Positions 11,702 through 25,015 of a stretch of 64,000 nucleotides of DNA are shown here, one piece after another. Source of the stretch: Cristatella mucedo (lineage: Eukaryota > Bryozoa > Phylactolaemata > Cristatellidae); contig WPIO01000003.1 of assembly GCA_009760855.2 (NCBI GenBank), positions 12,887,501 through 12,951,500 of the forward strand. The letters run 5' to 3'. The translations under genes and the position numbers were made by a program. The notes beneath the pieces were generated by a model. That model worked only from the letters and a program-made list of their open reading frames with translations. It had not been told where the DNA came from and ran no database searches. The stretch's first letter is position 1; each line of letters opens with the position of its first letter.

Positions 11702-11862
11702 TTAGCTGATTTAACAACCTCATTTGTATAGCGGCAAAAGAACCCAACGACTATCACCACCGCTTGCAGTGGGCAATACAGGATTGTCAACTGCAGGATT
11801 CGAACCCACGACCTGGGTCGTAAAGAGTAAGCACCTTACCTCCTGGGCTAAGACCCGGGGCA
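11702..11862 (-). mobile_element. SINE family 1, near full length
   Basis: On the minus strand the head reads CTTAGCCCAGGAGGTAAGG (A-box region), then GGTCGTGGGTTCGAATCCTG with a perfect RNA polymerase III B box (GGTTCGAATCC). The body is followed by CGCTATACAAATGAGG and ends TTAAATCAGCTAAC. The B box and A box show tRNA ancestry; the tail is family-specific. Confidence 0.8.
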
Positions 11863-11980
11863 GTTAATTTAATTAATTCCATCCCTCGGCTACAAAGACC
11901 ACCTAATCGGGATAAGAAGGTGACGGCTATGTTAGTCTGACTAGATGTGGGCACTACTGAATTTGTGAACCGATGAAAAG

Positions 11981-12115
11981 GAGCTGGTTTGGTCCAGCGG
12001 TTAAGGTGCTAGCCCTGACAAAGGTCTGGCTGAGGTCGTGGGCTCGAGCCCCGAAGTATATGTGAAGCGCCTGAATAGAGACTAAGTTCCCTTAGGGCAC
12101 TATACAAATGAAATA
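11981..12115 (+). mobile_element. SINE family 2, best preserved copy
   Basis: The head GCTGGTTTGGTCCAGCGGTT has a near-consensus tRNA A box (TGGTCCAGCGG), and GTGGGCTCGAGCCCC occupies the B box position about 50 bases later. The tail GAAGCGCCTGAATAGAGACT, then AAGTTCCCTTAGGGCACTAT and ACAAATGA, aligns with the LINE 3' end at 8102-8152. It ends in a TA-rich run. This is the reference copy for the SINE-LINE comparison. Confidence 0.85.
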
Positions 12116-13493
12116 TATATATTTATATATAAGGAACTTGCTTCAATGTAATGTAACGCAAGTACGTCAATAACCATTGTCGTTACATTGCCTAAGCTAG
12201 AACACCGAAAATATTCTCCTTAACGTTACCGACCGCGTTTCTAGATAGAAACTACGGTAGTAAAGTTGGTCCTACTCGACCTGTTAGCAGCATCCGATCC
12301 TATTGATCACTATCGATCACTTGGATGATTGAGAAGATGAGCAAGCCTTCGATCGAAGCGATGAGACTCCGGCTTCCAGTTTGAATCGCGCTCGTTCAAT
12401 CGCGTGTCTAATTGGTGTAATGTGGCGGTCAAGAAGTCTCATCCAGACCAGTCGTCTGCAGAGCTTTATTTATGCCGAGCATCTTGGGAAAAAGATGCGG
12501 GCCGATGGTATCGGCTATTACTACTACTATTTATACTGCTATACTACTATATACTACTATTACTACTTCTATACGGACAGTAGCCAGCTGTACTTGTCAT
12601 TTGAACCATCTGAATCAGCTGCTGCGACTGATACACTGAATGTCTGCCGTGCAAAGATTAGATACTAAATGTAGTTCAATTTTAGCTCTCTGATTGGTGT
12701 CGCCTTAGTGCTTCCATCATCAAAAGCTAGTTGCTCAAATGTCCGCTTTAACAATTGCTTTATGTTAATAAGTTGTATTCAGGCGACTGCCTCCAGCGCT
12801 AGTCAAGTTCAACACCTGTCAAAGATTACGGACTGCCTACAACAGTGGCTGGCTCGAGATCCTACTAGCTCCCTGGCTCTGCTTAGCTGGACTACTGTAA
12901 TTCAATTTTGGCACCGCGTCCGCCGAGACTAGCACCGTTACGGGCGCTGAGTTTGTGGCCTAATTCTGTCGTAAGCCGCTATGCCGCGTCCGTAAATACT
13001 ATGTCGCATTACCTATTTACGTATATTCTATAATTATCTTATAAAGCTATGTTTATCATTTCGATGAGAATAAATTGCTTAGGAAAAAGCAAAATGCGGA
13101 GCTATCTAGTCTAGTCTCTGGGCCAACGTTAGACGAAACTCAGGAGCGACATAGGGTAGCGTTCGCAATAACGGGTTGTCATATTACGACGATGTAACGC
13201 GCCCTTCCCCCCCCGCACTTGCTTTGCAACGATTGAGCCACGGAACGAGACCTTGACCTTGCCAGGGGCAGATGATTAAATATGGAAGATTGGACATAAC
13301 CGATGCCAAGGGCGTGTCGGGTGGTAAGCCACGAGCCGCGTGGCTCTTCGTGCCAGTCTGACGAGGTTCAAGGCCAGTTGGCCTCCCTGACCTCCGTTGC
13401 TCTTCAGACAGAGCACGCAGCTCGTCGGAGGCTCGTTTCGCGTTTCACATTTTCACATCCCATGAGCTCGTCGTTTAAAAAAGCAAAAATACT
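12116..13493. other. No recognised gene
   Basis: A (TACTACTAT)-type run lies at 12518-12570. Other open frames are under 100 codons and carry no known motif. A short poly-C run is at 13207-13215. Confidence 0.4.
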
Positions 13494-13659
13494 TGCAGAT
13501 TAAACAGCCTTTATTTGTATAGCGACAGAAGAGCCATTACGGTTATCACCACTGCTTACAGCGGCAACAAATGATCGACCACCGCAGGATTCGAACCGAC
13601 GACCTCGGGACAGAAGTCGTGAAAAGCAACCGCCTTACCTAGTGGGCCATCACGGCTCA
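13494..13659 (-). mobile_element. SINE family 1, near full length
   Basis: The minus strand starts GAGCCGTGATGGCCCACTAG, followed by GTAAGGCGG (A box) and GTCGGTTCGAATCCTGCGG (perfect B box). The end is CGCTATACAAATAAAGG then CTGTTTAATCTGC. The head differs slightly from the 11702-11862 copy, suggesting subfamilies. Confidence 0.8.
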
Positions 13660-14660
13660 CAAACTCACCTCGTTTTACACGCAACTCAAATCCCAAACAC
13701 ACACATTGCTAGAAACCTCGCGTGTGCATCTCTTGAAATAAGCTTGACATCGACGCTTGAAGAAAGACTGTGGCTGATGAACTATGGCGGATTTTCAGAA
13801 GTCCCGCTTGAATTCAGAGGCCAAAATTAATCAATTATACTAAGCAATCTGCATGGCTGAGCCAATAGCTATCGCCGGCGGTCTACGCGGTTTCCAGGCA
13901 TTGATTGCGGTGCGCTTTCGACCTCTGCCAGATCTTTCTCCATCGCGCTCGTCTGACTGCGCATTAGCTGAATGGCTGGCCTTTCTAAATGCATTAAAGC
14001 CGGCGGCGTTTAGTTCTCCTCGCCGCTACATTAGTCCGCTTCAATCGCAAACAAACACTGGAGCAGGCACGTGGCTTGAAGGCCAGCCGGCCCAGCTACC
14101 CACTCGAGGTAATAGACTCGAGTTGGAGTGAGAGAGATATTAAAAGCAGCCGTCGAGCAGGAAGCGCACGCCGATCGTCGGGTTCGTCCCCATTTATCGC
14201 GCAGCTCATTAAATGCGGCGGTAAAAACGCGCGTCCAATTTAGTCGACTGAGCATAAATCTCTCGTTCAGGAAAATGACGATTAACCGCCGCCAGCGTCC
14301 ACTTGCGGTCGGAGCAAAGGTCTCGCGGGCACCTCGCCGCCTGCCACCGAGGCCGGAGAGAGACGTCTGGCCCGCTCGAACAACGAGGCGGCAGCGGCGG
14401 CGGCCGAGACAGCGCGGACGCCGCCGCCGCCGCCGCAGTCTAGCCCGAGCGACTGCGCCGGCGGCGGCGGGCGATCGAAACTCGCGGCGGCGGCGGCGGG
14501 CGAACGACTGGACTTTTTATTTCGAGTCGGCAAGTCCGCACAGGTCACGCTTAATCGCCGCGTCGGCGGCTCGTGGTGGCCACTCGACGGCTCGAGGTCA
14601 GTGCTCAAGGCCATCGCGAGGGCCGCGCCGCGCGTCGAGGTGACCCTTGACATTGTGGCA
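13660..14660. promoter_or_regulatory. CpG-rich island (about 13850-14660)
   Basis: Bases 14280-14640 are dominated by CGG, CCG and CGCC runs with abundant CpG. Long open frames on both strands (for example 171 codons at 14128-14643) are Arg/Ala/Pro-rich, which GC-rich DNA produces by chance. The region could be a promoter island, but no first exon with a clear donor site is visible. Confidence 0.35.
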
Positions 14661-15044
14661 GGTTTCACGATAGGACGCTTGGAACTGCGTGTTACAGGAC
14701 ACGAAACTTTGTGAGGCAGCGCTCTCTCCTACATTGGATACATATTTTGAATGGTTCCTCGGAATCGTCGTCTTTGTCGTCGCTTACTGGACTAGGAAAA
14801 ATGATGCTCTCTGCAGCTGCTGGAGGCCGGAGCCTAGCCCTGAGACGAGCGAGGCACGGCCGACTGTAGAATTGAAAACATCGCGGCCATCGGATGCAGA
14901 TAAAAAGCGCAGTGAAATAATCTGGGACCTTCTTTCTTTCCATATCTATGGAGCCTTGGCTTTTTTACAGCCTTATTTACTGTTTTGTCTAACTTGAGCC
15001 ACTCCTTGCCAGGTAGCACACTCCATCACCACCACCACCTCGCA

Positions 15045-15852
<808 letters not shown>

Positions 15853-15959
15853 CTCTCTCTCGTAGTCATTTTGGCTTTCACTCAACTCTCCAAGCTACGC
15901 CATATTACCACTGCTTAAGAGCCAAAACTTTTACTCAGCTGCTCTGGGGTTTATAATCG

Positions 15960-16045
15960 CTTGAATAATAACAATAATAATAATAATAGATACTTGTGTA
16001 GCATCTTACAGGAGTGCTTAATTTCAATCCAGGCATTTTACGACT
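15960..16045 (-). mobile_element. Possible worn LINE/SINE tail
   Basis: (AAT)n at 15963-15988 is followed by a sequence that aligns loosely with the complement of the LINE tail (TTAATTTCAATCCAGGCATTT compared with TTAATCTCTATCCAGGCGCTT). The match is weak and no body is recognisable. Confidence 0.35.
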
Positions 16046-17258
16046 AGGTGAAAGAGAATCGGCCACGCCCAGGGGGCATTGAACTGCACGGCATCAAGCA
16101 AGCAAAAGCAAACAAGTATTGTCTACTTAGGCCGTTAGGCAAGTTAAAGCAAGCATCAAGGCACACACGGCCGCCGGTGAGTGAGAGTTGTGGCAAGTCG
16201 CATGCACTAAATCATGCGCGTGTAAACAAGCAAAGTACACAGAAACAAAAAAACAGAGACGAGCTCAGCGGGCGAGGTGAAAGCTGACCTGAACACATAC
16301 GTCCTGAGCTGAGACTTACTGTATTTGACAGATGGAAGATGTGCGGCGTTAGTTATCCTAACCCACGCCCTTATCAGCCATTAGGTCCGCAGGGTGGGGG
16401 CGGGCAAGGCACTCGGTAATTCCGGGAATCGTAACTTTAATGAATGTGAGCTAAAAGTGAGGTTTTGGAAATAAAGTGGACCAGCGAAGAACCCGTACCC
16501 ACGTTCCTACCAGACCATCCCTGCCCTAGCTCCGGCGCAGTCCCGATGCATGGGCGGCCCAGGTTGCTGCCTCCAACCACCCCTACCCCCACCGCTCTAG
16601 GGATATGGGCAAACGCCTCTGCCCACCCCCAGATTGATATTTTAATTATTTTTATTATCATAAAGGATTATTTAAGAGAAAGCTGATCGAACAGCTCTGG
16701 TGTTCTTCATACCTAACGTATTTCAGCTGCACACGCCAATGTGAGAATAGAAAATGTGTGAAGAAAGAAAGAATTACCGCCGCACAGTCCTCACAAGCTC
16801 GTGGCCGAACGAACTAAGAACCGTTGGCGCAATCAGCATGTCGAGATATTATTCGCTGTTCCTAAACTATTTAGGCTCGGAATAGCTGATATCAAAATCT
16901 GTGGTTATGAGGCAAGAAAGCCCGATGCGTATAATATTCAGTCGAGTCATGCCCTTACATTCGAGCCAGGTGGGATTTTGGCGCGAAGCTCTGAGTCAGG
17001 CTCGAGATCGCGAGTCGGCTAGTTTTGAGGTGTTCTGGGCGCCGTACGAGAGCTGGTGCTGCACGCAACGGCTGATGGTGAACGTCTGTAATCTGCAATT
17101 GTACTTTGGTCGTTGTACGAGCCAGCAAGTTGCACGCTATGCCTACCGGTGTACAGGCGTAGCCCTCTGCGACTTTCGAATAGACTTCTGTATGGATATA
17201 ATATAATATGGATATGGATATATCTCTCTCTCCCTATATATATATATATATATATATA
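16046..17258. other. No recognised gene
   Basis: Open frames are short and motif-free. A (TA)11 run at 17235-17258 directly abuts the next SINE and is that SINE's expanded tail. Confidence 0.4.
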
Positions 17259-17428
17259 ATTCATTTGTATAGTATTCATTTGTATAGTACTTGTATTCAT
17301 TTGTATATAGCACCAAGAGAACTAAATCCCTATTCAGGCGCTTCACGTATGCCTCAGGGCTCGAGCCCACGACCTCGGCCAGACCTTGGTCGGGGCGAGC
17401 ACCTTAACCGCTGGACCAACCCAGCTCG
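17259..17428 (-). mobile_element. SINE family 2 with a repeated 3' end
   Basis: On the minus strand the head is GAGCTGGGTTGGTCCAGCGG with TTAAGGTGC, then GTGGGCTCGAGCCCTGAGG and GAAGCGCCTGAATAGGGATT. The end ACAAATGAATAC is repeated three times (17262-17315), as if the terminal unit had been copied during priming. Confidence 0.8.
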
Positions 17429-18257
17429 GCCCAGCTCTAGGATATATCTCTATGGATATATCTCTATGGATATATCTCTATGGATACAATATGGACATGG
17501 GCTCGCTACTCCTGTAAGCTGTACGGAGGCTCTTCGTCGCTGCCTTATGGCTCGTCGCCCTCTTAGTCCCTCGACCGTCGACCGTCGACCTGGAAGGAAT
17601 GCGGAGTCGGCAGCGCGACGCGTGACTGACGTATTCGTCACGCCTCGCTGCCAAAACAGAAACTCCGCGTTTGTTGGGCCTAAGGACATTGGTGCAGAAG
17701 CCGCTACGGCGCTTTGGAAGCACATCTAAGCCGATCTCACAGGGCAGGCAGGTAATGCCTCTTACTTCTAAATGGCCGATAATGTAGGCCGTCTCTGAAA
17801 TCGATTTCAAATTACTATGGCGTGCGCAATTCGAACCATAGCTTTACAATTTAAATATCGAACATGCGCAGAACCACTTTTGTGCGATGTCAATTTGCCA
17901 CGCTACCCAGTTTGACTAATAACTTGGATTGTGCGAAACTTGGTGGGTGCGGGGTGTTTTTGTGAACGACCGGTTCAAACAATTCCTTAAGAGTGTAAAC
18001 CTAAGCGATGTGTGCTCTCTTCTTTTAAGTAGATACGCTGACTTCTTGGAGACTACTCGGGTAACTGAACTCATAAAATCTTAATCAGTGAATTCTGTCA
18101 ATGCTAACGACTTCCACTTGCTCAGTTCCACTACATAAATGTTGTGTGTGACAAGATAAAATACTAAATTTTGAGAGTCAAACTCTTGTACAACATTATG
18201 AAACTTTCCAATGAAGAGATCGATGCCAGTGTATCACATTTCGCTCATCCCTTAATG
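17429..18257. other. No recognised gene
   Basis: GGATATATCTCTAT occurs in four tandem copies at 17440-17485. The remainder contains only short open frames without motifs. Confidence 0.4.
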
Positions 18258-18265
18258 ATTTAAAC

Positions 18266-18451
18266 CAGTAGCCCTCATACTTCCTAATGCCGCGACCCTT
18301 TTATTGCAGCTCCTCATGTTGTGGCGACCCCCAACCATAAAATTGTTGTGTGCGAAAAGGGAAAATGCGTGTTTTCCGATAATCTTAGGCGACCCCTGAG
18401 AAAGGTTCGTTCCCCCAAAAGGGGTCGTGACCCACAGGTTGAGAACCCCTG
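18266..18451. mobile_element. Nonautonomous hAT element, SPIN-like, 186 bp
   Basis: The element starts CAGTAGCCCTCATACTTCC and ends GGTTGAGAACCCCTG; the inverse of the right end is CAGGGGTTCTCAACC, so the termini form imperfect inverted repeats with the CAG start usual for hAT. It is flanked by a perfect 8-bp duplication, ATTTAAAC, at 18258-18265 and 18452-18459, the length hAT transposases make. Internal blocks AATGCCGCGACCC, CTCATGTTGTGGCGACCCCC, GTTTTCCGAT-ATCTTAGGCG and GGGGTCGTGACCCACAGG are, from memory, near identical to the SPIN family known from tetrapods and a few invertebrates. There is no transposase gene; it would have been moved by one supplied elsewhere. Confidence 0.85.
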
Positions 18452-18459
18452 ATTTAAAC

Positions 18460-19369
18460 GCTGCTCTGTTTCGGTGCAACGCTCCACCTAATTGCAGCAC
18501 GCTCTCTCCAGTGGAGGTGCGAAGCGAGCTTGCAACTCAGCGACAGCCAATCCAGCAGCTCCTCGCTGCTTCAGCCCGGCCACTTCTCAGACCGAGACAC
18601 GGCTGCCGCCTGCTAAACGCTTACGCAAGGATAACCTGCTCTTTACGCCAGAATCTTGGATTGCCTTCCCCCCATTCCGAGTAGCCGCTGCAACAAACAG
18701 GTAAATGGGGTATTATTTCAAAAGTACAATACGGACACAAATTTTGAATGGACCGACAGGGTCCTGTAATTCGTCACGCCTCGTCGTGCTGTCTTAACCA
18801 AGCTCTCGTTGACAGCACGTGCATGCGAGCATGAGATGCATGAGAGCTACTCGCTGTAATGGCGCCGGCCGCTCAGGCGAGCGACTCGCTGTGCCTAGAG
18901 TCCTAGCTAAGAAAAAGCGGCAGCGTCGTCGCACGGACAACAACGAGTGATGTGTCACACAACGAATAGCTGCTGTGCAGCTGGGCTACTTCGTCCGAGC
19001 CGCGCACGCTCACCTCCTGCGGCTGAGCGTGCGCGGATCAGCGGCCCAAGCTGCCGCCTTATTCCGTTCATCCGGCTTCCGGCATTTAGAAAACCCGCAT
19101 ACCAAACGCACCGGATACGCCTACCCAGACGCCGGCTCGTTGAATGCCAATCGAAATTATGGCCTCTCGGTTGCCGTATAGTGTGATGAAAAGCTCTAAT
19201 GAACAGCTTTGATGAGCAGGCCGAACGAGGGGTGAAAGAGGCTGAAAAGACTAGTTATTGTTGTTGTTTTTTAATGTGACCTAAGATCCTTGAAAGGCTT
19301 GGAAGTGGCCTTATTTGGGAGCCGGAAGGAGGAATTTTAACACCGCCATTAAGCCATTAAGTATGACGA
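18460..19369. other. No recognised gene
   Basis: The stretch at 18480-19190 is moderately GC-rich, with open frames of up to 85 codons and no motif. Nothing else was seen. Confidence 0.4.
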
Positions 19370-19552
19370 GTTTGGTGGCTTCCATTAACCCTGTGCCTGT
19401 CACCACTAACCTTGTTATGCTTGTTGTGTATTCAGATTGCTACCACTAACCATTCGATCGTGCTTCATTTGCAGCAACTGTAAAGTGCCTAGAAAAAGAT
19501 TGAGTTCTCTGATGGCGCTATACCAAGTGTATTATTATTATTATTATAAAGC
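19370..19552 (+). mobile_element. L2-like LINE 3' UTR and tail
   Basis: It matches the UTR of the 7080-8168 copy (CCACTAACC repeated, CAGCAACTGTAAAGTGCCTAG) and ends in AAAGATTGAGTTCTCTGATG, GCGCTATACC and (ATT)n. No coding part is present. Confidence 0.7.
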
Positions 19553-19629
19553 TGCAAAGAGAAGCTTCTAGTAACCAGGAGAATGGACGCGACAGCGCAG
19601 TGACGCTAGCGATTGCTCTCTTTGAACTG

Positions 19630-19666
19630 CGAGCACCTTACTGACCCCTGGGCTAAGACCCGGTGA
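19630..19666 (-). mobile_element. SINE family 1 head fragment
   Basis: GAGCACCTTACTGACCCCTG followed by GGCTAAGACCCGG is the complement of the family 1 A-box region; the rest of the SINE is missing. Confidence 0.45.
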
Positions 19667-20689
19667 CTGCGAGCACCTCGGAGCCAGTCTAAAGACCGGA
19701 TGGATGTGGAAGCTGTATCTCGCCTGGCGTTTGCACAAATTCGGCGGCGGCCGACGTCGCCTTCTTCTTCCAGACCCAATTATTCAAGAAGGCCAGCAAG
19801 CTCGCGAGCAGATCACATCGGCATCACGTTGCTCAATAGCTGGCGGCCATCCTTGTTGGCGCAAACGCTTCATTTCTTCGCATCGCAGCAGCCTTTTCGC
19901 AATTTTCCAATCACCTTTTCTTTCTTGCTGCTTGTGATCTTATCGAACCAGTAGCTCGGCAGCTGTTTTCCCTCTGACGCGCCAAGGCAGGCGTTGTGAA
20001 CTTGATCATTGGGCGCTAGTCACTTGCAAGCTCGATAATTCTCACACCGACCAGTAGTGGCAGATGAAACGACTGCTTCAACCGCGACTGGGCGATCCGG
20101 AGACGTAGCGTCGGCCGCTGCCACTACAGAGCGCGGAGGTTGCGAGCGAATTATCTCCGTCTGACCGAGTGCGGCGGCTCTGCTTTGCCGCTGCGAAGCT
20201 GCGCGTTTTTGGCCTGGCTCCTTGAGTCAGCTGAAAGGGTACAGAAGCAGACAGAAGCTGCGATGCCAGGCCGACCGGCAGTGTCGGCCTGGCATCGCAG
20301 TGTCTGCAACAACATAGCAGCAACATCTGCAACAACAACAACATCATGCAACAACAACAACAACATAGCAGTGTCGGCCTGCAGCGATTGGCTTTCGAGT
20401 AAGGCAGAAGACACATATCAGTCATGTCTGCCCTCTACTGACGTCTATCCCAGAACCAGGGCTTTGGCTGGTGAAGTGGAAAGGAGAGGCAGTCGTTCTA
20501 CAGAAGGTGCAGCAATTGCCTCGGTACACCGTAGAAAGAGCGGCCTCTTTGAGATCTCCAATAACGAAGAATCTTTCGTAACGAGGGGTTTCTTCCGATG
20601 AAACGGCGTTACCTGAACGACGTCTCCAACATGAAGTGTCTCTAATAGCAGTAACTGTTATCTATTATAGCCTTCATCCAGGTTAGCTC
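19667..20689. other. No recognised gene; palindrome with (CAA)n cluster
   Basis: An 18-bp perfect stem at 20258-20275 and 20283-20300 (CTGCGATGCCAGGCCGAC and its complement) lies left of a (CAACAA)n cluster at 20307-20368. GCAGTGTCGGCCTG occurs at both ends of the cluster (20278 and 20369). Confidence 0.5.
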
Positions 20690-22180
20690 CTAATCCGGGT
20701 TACTCCGTACCAACTGATCCTTGTGGTGACCTAGCCGGTTGCTTCTCTTGCTTCTTTGGCAGCAATATAGATAAGGTCAGAGAGACAATTCCTAAGGTTG
20801 CAGTATCCCCTCTGGACTCCTGTCCCTCAATTACCTCAACACTGGACTCATACCCATCGATTCCGTGTGCTACCTCGGTGTCTATATTCAAGGAGACCAC
20901 GAGTGATATTATCCTGAAATTTATCTCCCTGTCAAAGAAGACAACTACTTATCCAGACCCTATTCCCAGTGTCCTACTTCTACGATGCACAGATCTGCTG
21001 CTGCCTTGCATAACTAACGCAATAAATATGTCCTAAGCCTCAGCTCATGACACCTTTCAAAAAGGCTGTGTGAGGCCATTAATTAAGAAAGCAACGATAG
21101 ACCAAGAGGACTTGAGCAGCTTACGTCCAGTCTCCCTCCTCCCGCTCCTATGAAAGACAGTAGAACGAGTTTCGGCAGACCAACAGAACTCTTATTTTGA
21201 GACCTCGAACCTAACGTAAGTTCCGGTCAGTGTTAAGAGCTAATCACTCCAAAGAGTCAGTATTGCTTAGGGTGTATAACGACCTTCTCACGAATGCAGA
21301 CTTGGGTAAAGTCTCTCTGCTTGTTCTGCTTGACCTTTCAGTAGCATTTGATACTATTGATCACCAAGTTCTTTTTGAGCGTCTCGAATCTTGACTGGGA
21401 ATCACTGGTAGTGCACTACAATGGTACAGGTCCTATCTCGGTGGGAGACTCCAGTGTTTTTATGTGAGCGGACAAAGATCATCCGAGTAACCACTTAAGT
21501 ACTCTGTGCGTGGTCCGGTTCTTCTCACGGTGTATACTCTCCCTCGTGCCGAAGTGACCTTTCATTAAACTACGGCACCGGAACTAGTTGTGGCAGACCA
21601 GATGAACCCTTGCATTGAAACTTCAAACCTGGTAAGTAAGTTCGAGTCTGGAATTAGAGCTAATCGCTATACACAGTCAGGATTGCTTCGGGTTTATAAT
21701 AACTTCTAGGGATGGTGGCTTTGGTAGAGTCTCTGCTTGGTTTGCTTGATCTTTCGGCGGTGTTTGATACAATTGATCACTAAGCTTTTCTTGAGTGCCT
21801 CTCATCTCACCTGGGCATCACTGGCACTGCACTGCAATAGTTCAGATCCGATCTCAGCGGGAGTATTGATGTGAACGGACAAAGGTCATCCGAGGAACCA
21901 CTATAGTACGGGCTACCCCAGGGCTCTGTGCTCGGTCCACTTCTGTTTACAATGTATACTCTCCCTCTTGCCGATACGATTGCCAAGTACAATATAGGCT
22001 TTCACTTTTATCCAGATGACGCCAAGCTGTTGTAACTTTTTAGATCCCTCCCAGCCCTCTAGCACGTCGAATTTTCTAAAATCCCTTTCTGCCTGCTTTG
22101 ATTGCATCCGCACACGGATGGCAGCAAGCTTTCGCTGTGGTACTGCTACAAGCAAAAGAGTGTCGGACTTTTGGGCATAG
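20690..22180 (+). pseudogene. L2-like LINE reverse transcriptase, two tandem partial copies, decayed
   Basis: Translated pieces follow the order of an L2-type ORF2. Before the polymerase come LAGCFSCFFGSNIDKVRETI (20730) and YPDPIPSVLLLRCTDLLLPC (20955). The reverse transcriptase follows with VRPLIKKATIDQEDLSSLRP near 21070, LLVLLDLSVAFDTIDHQVLF at 21320-21375 and ALQWYRSYLGGRLQ near 21420. At about 21585 the sequence restarts at an earlier point of the domain (VADQMNP, then LLRVYNN and DTIDH near 21770) and continues to DPSQPSSTSNFLKSLSAC at 22045-22100. The second copy lacks a clear FADD/YADD catalytic box. Stops and frameshifts are frequent, so neither copy is active. Confidence 0.75.
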
Positions 22181-22253
22181 CGAAGAACAAAGAAAAGGCA
22201 TCGACAGCGACCCCACCTCGAAACGGGAGGCCACTTCAGGTCGTCGAGTCTGT

Positions 22254-22410
22254 AGCTGATTTATCAGCCTCATTTGTATAGCATCAGAAGAGCCTTAACG
22301 GCCATCACCAACACTTGCCGTAGGCAATAATGGATCGCCCACTGCAGGATTCGAACCCACGACCTCGGTCGCAAAGAGCGACCCCTTACCTCCAGGGCTA
22401 CTACTGCCCA
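22254..22410 (-). mobile_element. SINE family 1, near full length
   Basis: The minus strand has AGCCCTGGAGGTAAGGGGTC, then GTGGGTTCGAATCCTGCAG (perfect B box), and ends GATGCTATACAAATGAGG then CTGATAAATCAGCT. It immediately follows the LINE fragment. Confidence 0.8.
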
Positions 22411-23276
22411 GATCACCAGTTGAAGGCCGAGGCTACAAGCGGAGTTTCGGTCCGATCCATCTGCAGCACTCCCCACCTCGGCCAATCCTGCAGTCTGAGC
22501 TGCTACGCTGGACGGCTGCTTTCGGTCTTAGCTAGAGGTGCTGCCTGGCTGACAGGCAAGTTTAAAAGAAGGCAGTGGGAAAGCCAAGCGAGGCTGAGAA
22601 GAAGGAAGCTGTGCGAATGAGGAAGAGCAGAACTTGAAGGCACTGCAGAGGCGATGCAGAACGAGCGAGGACGAGCCAAAAGCATCGATCGAGGCGAAAC
22701 TTTCCTGTGAGGCACAAGCGGCATGGCGGTTGCCGAAATAAGCGGACACAGCGTACGACTGCGTTCGATACAAACATCTTACAGTTTGAGACCGGAGAAA
22801 TAGTTCCTATCCGAAGAGGAGTTACAAAAAATGTTCATTTTTGTCGCTATCTGTTGTCAAGATCGCCAGCTGGGCCATGTCGGCGCCAGCCTATCCATGC
22901 GTCAGACGCGGATTCTGTCGTATCGCATGTCATCACACTCGAGCTGGCTTCTGGAAGGCCAAGGCAGACTGCTCCGACCCTCTAAATCCTTCTGGCGCCC
23001 TTCAAATCTCGGCTAAAACGGCACGGACTGCATAGCCCTCCGACTTAATGGTTTCCAGGGCCCAAATATTGCAGACCTTACTCTCGCAGAGGACGTGAGC
23101 TGGCAGTAAGAGGCAATATGCTTAATAAATAGTTGAACGACTGTGATGGATTGTACACGACGTGCGGATCAACGTGGCATCGTACGCTTAAGGCTCAGCC
23201 GTTAGATCTTTACCTGGCCTGAATAACATCAAAGATGACCAGCGATATGCAAGCATGTACGTGCTTGCATATATTC

Positions 23277-23277
<1 letters not shown>
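22411..23277. other. No recognised gene
   Basis: Open frames up to 96 codons show no motif. An imperfect palindrome GCAAGCATGTACGTGCTTGC at 23249-23268 lies just before the TA tract. Confidence 0.4.

Positions 23278-23360
<83 letters not shown>
23278..23360. repeat. (TA)n microsatellite, about 80 bp
   Basis: Uninterrupted alternating TA. Tyr/Ile frames across it are artefacts. Confidence 0.95.
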
Positions 23361-23564
23361 TCAAAAACCTCAGATACATGTGCATGCCGAATAGGTACGA
23401 TTGTAGTAGGCATTCCGCTTTCCTCTTTTATTCACTCACCTCTGCTCTTCTCTGCTCTCCCATTCTGCTCTGCCCTGCTCCCTTTAGCTCGCCTTCTTTT
23501 CCGATCCAGTTCCTTCCCCTCTTTCCTCCTTTTCTCTCCGATGCGCCTTTCTTACCTTCCTTTT

Positions 23565-24799
<1,235 letters not shown>

Positions 24800-25015
24800 T
24801 CGGATGCAGGCAGCTGTCAAAATGTAGGCAGCTGTCGAAAACGACACCTAAATTCCGAGCAGAAGCTGCGTAGCAGCAGCAGCATCACCTATCAGTAAAG
24901 CAAGGCATTCTAGTCCTGCGACAGCTTAGGATGTCCTATGAGCAGCAGTTCAGTTTTATCGTAGTTTAAGTTTAAGGAAATTTTTCAACATCCAGGATTG
25001 AATGGTGGCAAGGTA
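24800..25015 (-). mobile_element. L2-like LINE internal fragment
   Basis: Minus-strand pieces correspond to the FLKLN-DKT-LLV segment (24955-25000 on the plus strand) and the SARNLGV segment (CACCTAAATTCCGAGC at 24844). It resembles 41560-41920 more closely than the 7080-8168 copy, so a second LINE subfamily is likely. Confidence 0.5.

Noticed and set aside
11702-11862. tRNA gene, suggested by the perfect B box
   Set aside because: No cloverleaf: acceptor and anticodon stems do not pair and the same unit recurs with a long unrelated tail, so these are tRNA-derived SINEs.
14128-14643. 171-codon frame rich in Arg
   Set aside because: Composed of CGG/CGC repeats in a CpG island with a 128-codon frame opposite it.
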